The position numbers and the translations under genes are program-made. The notes beneath the pieces are model-generated. The model worked only from the letters and a program-made list of their open reading frames with translations, was not told where the DNA came from and ran no database searches. Positions 38,702 to 47,302 of a stretch of DNA of 64,000 nucleotides are shown piece after piece. Positions within the stretch are counted from its first letter, which is position 1, and the number at the start of each line of letters is the position of its first letter. The stretch is from Gleditsia sinensis (Eukaryota; Streptophyta; Magnoliopsida; Fabales; Fabaceae), in assembly GCA_037074535.1 (NCBI GenBank), contig CM073464.1, positions 56,161,370 through 56,225,369 on the forward strand. The letters are read 5' to 3'.

Positions 38702-40388
38702 TGATGTGCTGCAAGTTTTACCAAATAACCGCAAGCGCACGGCGTACCTGTAGCTAGTCCGATGAGTACGGGTCGTATTCCACAGAGAGCAAGGTCAACT
38801 ACTAGAATTATGCAAAACGAGCTATCTAGATCGATGTAAAGCGATAGAGAGTTTGTCACAATTAAATAGATGAAAATAACTAATTAAACAAAGTCTAGGG
38901 TTATGGTTCACCACACTTATGATATTCAACATCCAAATTATACCTCTAATCGCAATTATCTAGGTTATTGGGGATGGTTTAGCCTTAATTAACTAGCAAT
39001 CTCTTTCAAGCATTACTAATCGTACCTAGGTCAATCCAATTGCCTACTTTCATGGTTCTTAGTTCAACCTAGGTCCATTAAGTTCTATGCCAACCATGGA
39101 ATACAATTAATCGGTTTTCTCGTGCCCATTAATTGATTCATTCCTAGAGAATCTCAAACTACTTTCGTGATTAAGAAATCCCTAATTAACCATTAGGTTC
39201 CAGTATTAATCTTCACCTTTCAGTCCATCAATTAATATCCTAAGACGTGATAAATTGTTGGCCAAACATTCATCAACACCTATAACCAATGCATAATAGC
39301 CAATCCTATTCAACCATGGATGATGCAATTAGGGTTCTAGAAATTCAATTCAACATAGTATCATCACACCATAAGTGGGTTCACCAAAACCCTAGATCAA
39401 AACTACTCAAGCATGATAAAAAGATAAACCAAGACCAAATTCATTAAGCAAACCATAAGAATTCAATACAAACCAAGAGAAAGCAATAGAAATAGAAGTA
39501 GAAGTAAGGATGGAAAGATAAAACCTGGAATTGCAGAATGAAATCTGAATACAAGCTTGAATCAATGTAAAATCTAACCTAGAACATGAAATCAAACTCT
39601 AATCCTACCCTAAATCCACTCCTAAGGTGTTTCCTAAGCCTAAAAACTCATTCCCTAAGTGTATTTTCGGTCCTCCCCCTTGCAGCTGCGGAACCCCAAG
39701 CATATATATCCATTTGGGCACCCAAAACCCTAAATTTAGCGCTCTTTACGGTCCCCGCAGCACGGCCGTGGTCTAGGACACGGCCTGGCCGTGCTAGGGC
39801 CGTGCCTCCCCAAATCATCCGAATTTGCCAAAGTGCCAAACATGAAAGTTGTATATGTCTCTTCTTTCCACAGCCACCAGAATCACCTTAATCGGATCTC
39901 TATTGAGGGAGATATGACCAAATTAGTAACCAAAGGTCAGAATTCGTCCCATTGCACTGTGATTTTGAATTGATAGCACTGTAACGCCATGAAATATCCC
40001 GCATTTGACCAAGTGTTCAACATAAAAGTTGTATATCATTTTGTTAGCTTTTCACAGCAACTTGAATCACTTTGATTGGAGTTCATAAGACGGAGATATG
40101 CTCAGAACAGTACTGAAAGGTCAAATGCTGGGGCTACCATGCTTCTTTTTGGTTGAATTTTGGTAAGCTTCCTCCTTGCTTCCTTCTCATCATGGTTCCA
40201 TATCCTTTGGGAATTTTTCATGTATGTTTTCCCTTGTTTCTTGGCCTCTTTTGCTCACCTAAAAGCATAAAAACAACCAAAGTAGTATCCAAAGCAAAAC
40301 ATAACCAAAAGCGGGGGAATAACCACAAGTTTACTATGAATTATGGGATAAAATGTAGCCATTAAGTACTCAAAATACCCCTTTATCA
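38702..40388 (-). repeat. 3' LTR of element G
   Basis: Plus-strand ends are TGATGTGCTGCAAG and CCCCTTTATCA. It is about 1.69 kb. It is nearly identical to the other LTR except for about 64 bp missing around 39795, between two copies of a CACGGCCTGGCCGTGCT repeat. Confidence 0.93.
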
Positions 40389-41754
40389 ACTCCCCCATGC
40401 TTAAACCTTTGCTTGTCCTCAAGCAAATAACATATCATATCGGGAAGGGGGAAAGATGTAATCAGATTCCAGAAGATAGAAAAATGCAACATAGATAATT
40501 TTTCACTCAATCAATGTGCACACAATAGGCATATGAATAAAAATTTACAAGATAGTCTTTATTCTTCTAAAACTAAACCAGAATTCTCCTATTATATATC
40601 TGCTTCTATTGGTACCATTGAATGTATGCATCAAATTGATTTTCCAACACTCAAGTAGGCCACCTCATCCTTTAGATCTCCCTATGTTGCCTTACCCTTA
40701 TTTCTATTTTATCACTCTGGTTTTCATTCAAACTCTTTTACTTTCCATCATTTTTTTTCATTCATTTTTTTTAGAAACATGCAGTGAGTGCATTTTATGC
40801 TCCATCTCACTAAGGTAAAGGCATCTAGGTACTCATACTAAGGCCTTTTTGGTGCCTTAAAGGGGTACTCAGAGTGAAAACTTTTTGGGGTGCACATTCC
40901 CTCATTTTTCACATCTCCCTTCCTCCACACTCTCATAGTGTTAAAATCAAAAATAGCATACAATTCACAGCACAATAGAGAGATATTTTTCAAAAAAAAA
41001 ATTAGAGGTTTAATCCTAGAAGAGAGAGACTAAAGTTTAAACTACCTATTTCATACCCTATTGTGCATCACATGTTCATGAGCTAAAATCAACCTATATT
41101 ATGCCAATCTATCTTTAAAATAGCAAACTTTATGATTATACAATGAAATAGGAGATCAAATATGCAACCAGTAAAAACCACAATCCTAAAGTCACTCCCC
41201 CATGCTTAAATTTGACATTGTCCTCAATATCAATATCAATGAAAGTACAAGCAAAGGGAGAAGTAACTTACTTGCTTACATGGCCCATTTATGCTTTTGT
41301 CTGGAGGACCCTTCTTCCTCTCTTTTTTTTCATTCGGGTACCTGGGGCACGGCCGTGTCCTAGGACACGGCCTGCCCGTGCTTCTCGCGGGTTTCTCCAA
41401 ATTTTGCAAGTTTCTGGCCGTGCTTGCAGCACGGTCGTGGTGGAGGACACGGGCAGCCCGTGTTGCAGGTTGGATTCTCTAATTCTTCAAATTTTGCTGC
41501 TGCTTTCAACCTTATCAATTTCCCTCGATTTTCACTCTTTAATTCAACCTTGGGCACATAGGAATAGACCTATAAATGATATGGAAACAATCATTAAACT
41601 ATAACCTAAGAAAGAAACTGAAATTAAAGTTAAAAAGTAAACTAAAAACTAGAAAAAAAAAACCAAAAGAAACTTTAAAAATTAAGAATGTGGGTTGCCT
41701 CCCACAAAGCGCTTGTTTATAGTCATTAGCTTGACTCTTTGGCATGCTTTCCAC
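40389..41754 (-). mobile_element. Non-coding internal region of element G
   Basis: The polypurine tract (minus strand AAGCATGGGGGAGT, 40389-40402) borders the 3' LTR. A second, similar AAGCATGGGGGAGT lies at about 41198-41211, each followed or preceded by GAGGACAA text. The landmark GGGAGGCAACC, found after integrase in Athila-like elements, is at about 41695-41705 (minus). A GC-rich block with CACGGCCGTG-type palindromes is at 41345-41465. No open frame is supported. Confidence 0.8.
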
Positions 41755-42036
41755 TCATGGAGGCTTGAATAGAGTTTCAATAACTCTCTTTGCTATCCAT
41801 TTCCTCTTATTATATTGCTTTAGGCTTTGCCTAATGCCCTTCAAAGATCCTAACAAGTGGAAATTAGGGTCTTCAGTAGGTGACCCTTCAAATTGATTCT
41901 GCTGAACCATCTGCAAAAGAGAGGGCTTCAGCTTGAAGTTGTTGGCCTCTACGGTTGTTCTGACAATACTGAGATTTATGCCATGAGTTTCTGGGGCAAT
42001 AAAATCCTTTAGAGATCGGTTATCTCTCTCCCCCAT
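41755..42036 (-). pseudogene. Athila-like gag N-terminus in element G
   Basis: A 93-codon frame starts MGERDNRSLKDFIAPETHGI and contains TVEANNFKLKPSLLQMVQQN and FEGSPTEDPNFHL, the conserved N-terminal part of Athila/Tat gag. Usual gag is several hundred residues. Here it ends after LLGSLKGIRQSLKQYNKRKW, and the post-integrase segment follows. The frame is open and starts about 230 bp inside the primer site, so a short peptide could be made, but no function is known. Confidence 0.85.
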
Positions 42037-42265
42037 GGTAGCTGCAGTATTTTCTTGTTACTGTATTCTTCTTCTCCTCCGTAGGGTGTGCTCAATCTAT
42101 GGGTCAAATTCAACAAAGAGTTCGTGGCCTCTTCGCATAAAATAGCTACACACCTATGAAGGAAGAAAAAGGAACAAAAACCAGCAAAAGAAAATTATGC
42201 AGAAAAATAGAAAAGAAAATGATCTAGTCTAGCTATTTCGCAAAATATCTAATATTGACAATTGC

Positions 42266-42283
42266 TCTCCGGCAACGGCGCCA
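42266..42283 (-). other. Primer binding site, tRNA-Asp type (element G)
   Basis: The minus strand reads TGGCGCCGTTGCCGGAGA. It matches the 3' end complement of plant tRNA-Asp with one mismatch (A for G at position 16). It lies six bases inside the 5' LTR. Confidence 0.92.
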
Positions 42284-42289
42284 AAAAAT

Positions 42290-44040
42290 TGATGTGCTGT
42301 AAGTTTTACCAAATAACTGCAAGCGCACGGCGTACCTGTAGCTAGTCCGGCGAGTACGAGTCGTATTCCACAGAGAGCAAGGTCAACTACTAGAATTATG
42401 CAAAACGAGCTATCTAGATCGATGTAAAGCGATAGAGAGTTTGTCATAATTAAACAGATGAAAATAACTAATTAAACAAAGTCTAGGGTTATGGTTCACC
42501 ACACTTATGATATTCAACATCCAAATTATACCCCTAATTGCAATTATCTAGGTTATTGAGGATGGTTTAGCCTTAATTAACTAGCAATCTCTTTCAAGCA
42601 TTACTAATCGTACCTAGGTCAATCCAATTGCCTACTTTCGTGGTTCTTAGTTCAACCTAGGGCCATTAAGTTCTATGCTAACCATGGAATACAATTAATC
42701 GGTTTTCTCGTGCCCATTAATTGATTCATTCCTAGAGAATCTCAAACTACTTTCGTGATTAAGAAATCCCTAATTAACCATTAGGTTCCAGTATTAATCT
42801 TCACCTTTCAGTCCATCAATTAATATCCTAAGACGTGATAAATTGTTGGCCAAACATTCATCAACACCTATAACCAATGCATAATAGCCAATCCTAATCA
42901 ACCATGGATGATGCAATTAGGGTTCCAGAAATTCAATTCAACATAGTATCATCACACCATAAGTGGGTTCACCAAAACCCTAGATCAAAACTACTCAAGC
43001 ATGATAAAAAGATAAACCAAGACCAAATTCATTAAGCAAACCATAAGAATTCAATACAAACCAAGAGAAAGCAATAGAAATAGAAGTAGAAGTAAGGATG
43101 GAAAGATAAAACCTTGAATTGCAGAATGAAATCTGAATACAAGCTTGAATCAATGTAAAATCTAACCTAGAACATGAAATCAAACTCTAATCCTACCCTA
43201 AATCCACTCCTAAGGTGTTTCCTAAGCCTAAAAACTCATTCCCTAAGTGTATTTTCAGTCCTACCCCTTGCAGCTGCGGAACCCCAAGCATATATATCCA
43301 TTTGGGCACCCAAAACCCTAAATTTAGCGCTCTTTACGGTCCCCGCAGCACGGCCGTGGTCCAGGACACGGCCTGGCCGTGCTTCTGGCTAGAATTTGGG
43401 GAAATGCTGCAGCATCCGCCCCGAGCACGGCCTGGCCGTGCTAGGGCCGTGCTGCCCCAAATCGTCCGAATTTGCCAAAGTGCCAAACATGAAAGTTGTA
43501 GACCTATGTCTCTTCTTTCCATAGCCACTAGAATCACCTTAATCGGATCTCTATTGAGGGAGATATGACCAAATTAGTAACCAAAGGATAGAATTCATCC
43601 CATTGCACTGTGATTTTGAATTGATAGCACTGTAACGCCATGAAATATCCTGAATTTGACCAAGTGTTCAACATGAAAGTTGTATATCATTGTGTTAGCT
43701 TTGCACAGCAACTTGAATCACTTTGATTGGAGTTCATAAGACGGAGATATGCGCAAAAAAGTGTTGAAAGGTCAAATGCTGGGGGCTGCCATGCTTCTTT
43801 TTAGTTGAATTTTGGTAAGCTTCCTCCTTACTTCCTTCTCATCATGGTTCCATATCCTTTGGGCATTTTTCATGTATGTTTTCCCTTGTTTCTTGGCCTC
43901 TTTTGCTCACCTATAAGCATAAAAACAACCAAAGCAGTATCCAAAGCAAAACATAACCAAAAGCGGGGGAATAACCACAAGTTTACTATGAATTATGTGA
44001 TAAAATATAGCCATTAAGTACTCAAAATACCCCTTTATCA
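42290..44040 (-). repeat. 5' LTR of element G
   Basis: About 1.75 kb with the same termini as 38702-40388. It retains the roughly 64-bp segment (about 43382-43446) lacking in the other LTR, and so has two CACGGCCTGGCCGTG palindromes where the partner has one. Copies of the GTTGTAGA...GGAGATATG module lie at 43490-43570 and 43675-43755. Confidence 0.93.
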
Positions 44041-44136
44041 GGCACCACCAAGGAGGAATCCGGCAAACAATGCGGAGGAAACCTAGCACAACCTTGCCAT
44101 GGCAATTTGAGAATTTGATATTGATTTACTCCTTAG

Positions 44137-44756
44137 AACCCAATTAGTATCTATATCCCTATATAGAATGATATCGATTGAATTTAAAACAAAATTTAGT
44201 TACAAGACTTGTTAGACAAGGGATTTAAATGCCCTAGTACTTTTATTTGGAGTGCGCCAGTTCTATCTGTGAAAAAGAAAGATGGATCACTATGACTATG
44301 CATAGATTATAGACAGTTAAATAAGGTGACAATGTAGAAGAAAAACCCATTACCTCGTATAGATTACCTGTTTGACTTGTTATAATGTGTTCAATATTTT
44401 TCCACAAATTGATTTGGGATATGAGTAACATTAATTAAGGATAAGAGAAGAGGATGTACGAAAATTTTATTTTAGGACTTATTATGGGCATTATGAGTTC
44501 TTGGTGATGTCATTTAAATTGACAAATATTTTAGCTGCATTCATAGATTTAATGAATTGTAATTAGGTCATCCCTGGATCAGTTTGTTTTTATTGATAAT
44601 ATACTAGAATATTTCAAAATTTCAGAGGATCATAAGCAACATTCAAAGATAGTTTTACCAACTCTAAAGGAGTATGGTTGGTAAATATGGTATCCAAGTA
44701 GACTTTAAGAAAGTAAAAGTAGTACAATAATAGCTACGTTTTACTACATTTAAAGA
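44137..44756 (+). pseudogene. Chromovirus reverse transcriptase fragment
   Basis: Recognisable blocks in order are SAPVLSVKKKDGSL, LCIDYRQLNKVT, KNPLPRIDYLFDLL, YGHYEFLVMSFKLTN, VFIDNILEYFKISEDHKQH (YVDDIL-type active site changed to FIDNI), IVLPTLKEYGW and GIQVDFKKVKVVQ, ending with a degraded 'WLRFTTFK' at about 44755. Several stops and frameshifts are present. The last bases overlap the LOG stop codon region, so the LOG sequence joins RT exactly here. Confidence 0.87.
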
Positions 44757-45400
44757 TGAAGATCCAAATCCAATTTATGCTTCCTGTGGTTATCTGCTGT
44801 CCATTCTATTTGAGTAATAGTTGGATCAGGTACATGAACATATGCTTGTAAAGCATCAATCAACTCCTCAGCATTTGAAGTTGAGATGAGAATTCGTCGG
44901 GTTGAGTATGAGATGAACCTTTGTTCCACAGCATGATCAAGGAAAGACAACAAACCATCAAAGAAGTGGTTAACATTTAACAAACTTATCGGTTTGTGAT
45001 GCATATTTAGTTGTGCCCAAGAGATTATTTGGAAAATTTCTTCTAAAGTACCAAAACCCCCTGGTAAGGCAATGAAGGCATCAGCATTGCTCATCATTCT
45101 AGCCATGCGCTCATGCATGGAAGCTACCCTAAACTCTTCCCCAATTGTCTTTCCTACGATGTTAGATGCAGCTAGAGCTGTAGAAATAATACCTAGAACT
45201 TGGCATCCTCCTACATGGGTAGCTGTAGACACACATCCCATTAACCCACGGTTACCTCCACTATAAACTAAATGAATTTTTCTTCTGGCCAGTACCATAC
45301 CCAAGTTTTGTGCAGCTTTCACATACTCTCCATCTTTTCTAGGACTAAAACCATAAAAGACACAAATATTTCGAAATTGACGAAATGCGATTCCCTCCAT
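44750..45400 (-). CDS. LOG-like: LOG-like cytokinin riboside 5'-monophosphate phosphoribohydrolase, intronless
   Basis: LOG enzymes release active cytokinin bases from riboside monophosphates in the cytosol. This open frame of 216 codons matches the plant family over its whole length (family proteins are usually about 200-240 residues). Visible motifs are NICVFYGFSP (11-20, CGSS in relatives), LVYSGGNRGLMG (44-55, usually GGGS.GLMG), MHER (95-98, conserved Arg 98), ALPGGFGTLEE (111-121, the PGGxGTxEE signature with Glu 121), WAQLNMHHKP (128-137), LLNV, and a C-terminus LDLDLHL. ATG 45400 is chosen: a frame extension to 45412 would need GTG. Canonical plant LOG genes have several introns and this copy has none, so a retrocopy is likely, although a naturally intronless clade is possible. 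The sequence sits antisense inside Tekay element A3 and ends where RT text begins. The changed CGSS and GGGS motifs may weaken nucleotide binding, but the absence of any stop suggests recent origin or selection. Confidence 0.85.
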   Translation of the reverse strand: MEGIAFRQFRNICVFYGFSPRKDGEYVKAAQNLGMVLARRKIHLVYSGGNRGLMGCVSTATHVGGCQVLGIISTALAASNIVGKTIGEEFRVASMHERMARMMSNADAFIALPGGFGTLEEIFQIISWAQLNMHHKPISLLNVNHFFDGLLSFLDHAVEQRFISYSTRRILISTSNAEELIDALQAYVHVPDPTITQIEWTADNHRKHKLDLDLHL

Positions 45401-46380
45401 AATTGCACACACCTTGACTTGGAGTATGAAAGTAAAGATATTAACGTGTGCATTTATAGAACTCGAAGAATGGCATACTTATGATAGCTATGCAAATAGG
45501 CCAGGAATAATTAGAACAGTTATGTGAGTGATTGGTGGTTATCAACTAAATTGAAGGTGAAATTTTCTAAAATGACGGTAAGCATGTATATGTATAGTAG
45601 TTGTGATAGTTGCTCATATTAGGCATATAAAGAGAATAAGGTTAAGATATCATCAGAAATTTGTTTTTGTTGTCTTTGATGAAACCTTGATATCTTGATT
45701 CATGTAGAGAAGTTGTAGGCGATAGGCGTAATTGAAAAAAAATAAAAGAAATTGAAAATGTAAACAAGTTAGTTGTTGAAGAAGGACAAATGATTTATTT
45801 TGTTTTCCCAATATTTTTGCCAGTCGACTATTGTTATTATTAAGTTGACTAGCTATTTTGAGAAATTTTAGTTTGGACTGGTTATTTTACAGTTGATTGA
45901 TTACATCTATTTTGAAGCAATCAACTGCATCCTACCAGTTAACTACGTATTCTTTGATTTTCACAGACTTTTATAAGCTCAGAAATGTTTCTTTTTCCAT
46001 GTGATATCTTTCCACAGAATACCAATAGATTTAAAGTAGATTTTAGCACATATATTCAAACCTTACGGCCACCAATTTTTGCCGATATAACAGCTAAATT
46101 TTTGTTTTCAAATTTTCAAGAATTACAGCCACCGATTTTTAACTCTCTCTAATGTTTGTCCAAACTTTTGACTTTCTATTTTAGCACCGTTCTTTATTAT
46201 ACTTTTCGTCTGTTCTACTGCATTGTCCTACATTAATATTTGGCATTAAATGCAAGATTCTTTTCTTACATTAAAAGAAAAGTTAATTTATTTTCTTTGA
46301 AACTCAATTATTATGGTGACTAAGTTGTTAGTAGGTTAAAGTAATGAAAAGTTTGAAAAGAATGGACGGATGATGGTCTT
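45401..46380 (-). promoter_or_regulatory. Upstream region of the LOG gene, duplicated at 26800-27776
   Basis: About 1 kb upstream of the LOG start is shared, inverted and diverged, with the region before the broken LOG copy. Its conservation right up to the start codon, and the TATA-like box in both, suggest that it travelled with the gene. Motifs like GTCGAC and CAGTTGATTG resemble text of plant LTRs, so it could itself be derived from a repeat. No direct evidence of promoter activity is visible. Confidence 0.55.
45450..45459 (-). promoter_or_regulatory. TATA-like box of LOG gene
   Basis: TCTATAAATG on the minus strand, 50 bp before the ATG. The identical text stands 51 bp before the mutated start of the second copy (27717-27726). 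Confidence 0.5.
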
Positions 46381-47039
46381 ATGGTGTTTTGGCGAATGTA
46401 ATCAAGAGAATTAGTGGTGTTGAAGTTCTTGAGGAATAAAATATAGGAAGTAGGATTTAAGTTAGTCTTTGAACTCTTAATTTGGAAATATAGAGAATAT
46501 TCTGATAACCATTTCTGAAAATAATGTAAGTGATCAATATATTTGTGTTAAAGGATTATATCATGCTAAATTGAGTCTAGTATCTAGGATGTGAATTATG
46601 TTGGAATTGAGAGTTCATGTATGAGTAATTGTTAGGAAAAATCTTCTTGAAATGATTGGCTGAATTAAATGAGATTGACATAAGCTAGAATGAGGTGCTT
46701 TTGGATATGATAGAAGAAATAATTGAAATTTTTGACAATGAGTTTAATGGTGTTAATAAGCTTGTATAGAATTACTGTGATGAGGTAAGTTGGAATTATT
46801 AGACACGTGTCAATGGGACATAAAATTTATTAAAGGTTTGAAGGATTTATTGCTACGTATGTTTAACATATTGATTAAAGGATTTGAGGATAAAAATAGA
46901 TGATAGATTAAGATGATGATATTCAGGGGATGATGTTGATATATGAAAACAAAAAAAATGACTTGATAGAAGTTTGGAATAAGAAAAGATAGTTACCCAA
47001 TATGAAGGTGAATATGTTCCTTTATGTGTGTGTTTTCTA
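46381..47039 (+). mobile_element. Unassigned interior of A3
   Basis: AT-rich sequence between the LOG upstream region and the integrase tail. I see no domain in any frame. By position it may be worn-out RNase H and integrase, or more of the captured flank. Confidence 0.3.
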
Positions 47040-47302
47040 ATATCGACCCATAGATATATCCATGCGAGTTAGAGGATATAAATTGAAGAACTTATCAGTG
47101 AAAGAAATCCTTATGGTTAAGTTATATGGCAAAATCACTCAAGTGAATAGACATATTAAAAAGTAAAGATGTTATACAGAAAAGATATCCCTAATTATTT
47201 AGGTAATAAGGTTTGTAACTCTGAATAATGCCTTAATTTCATTCCCTACATGTGGTAGGATGGACTAAAACTCGGGGACCAAATTTCTTAAAGGGGGAAT
47301 AA
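47040..47302 (+). pseudogene. Integrase tail and polypurine tract of A3
   Basis: Degraded text related to 21389-21600 and 23020-23220 (minus), for example CTTATGGTTAAG...ATATGGCAAAATCACT. It ends in GGGGACCAAATTTCTTAAAG and the purine tract AAAGGGGGAATAA (47290-47302), then the LTR. Confidence 0.75.

Larger units (their letters stand above)
38702..44040 (-). mobile_element. Non-autonomous Athila-like element G with intact target duplication
   Basis: Two LTRs (38702-40388 and 42290-44040) surround only about 1.9 kb of internal DNA. GGCAC flanks the unit on both sides (38697-38701 and 44041-44045). A polypurine tract at the left and a tRNA-Asp primer site at the right show that the element reads on the minus strand. 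Internally there is only the gag N-terminus, followed at once by the segment that normally follows integrase. It has no protease, RT or integrase and must have been mobilised by related elements. The LTRs are very alike, and it sits inside A3, so it is one of the youngest insertions here. Confidence 0.92.

Noticed and set aside
39586..39891. Plus-strand frames in the LTR of element G, repeated at 43174-43568
   Set aside because: These are identical text in both LTRs, with Pro/Arg-rich products of GC-rich palindromes. No gene evidence beyond LTR identity.
41345..41465. CRISPR-like or IS-like reading of the repeated CACGGCC palindromes
   Set aside because: There are no regular repeats with unique spacers, and the motifs are scattered in plant LTRs. 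The context is eukaryotic retrotransposon DNA.
42266..42283. tRNA-Asp gene at the primer site
   Set aside because: Only the 18 bases complementary to the tRNA 3' end are present. No cloverleaf or internal promoter boxes are seen around them.
45401..45412. Four-codon upstream extension of the LOG frame
   Set aside because: It would start with GTG. The ATG at 45400 lies at the expected family start, and the TATA-like box is 50 bp upstream of it.
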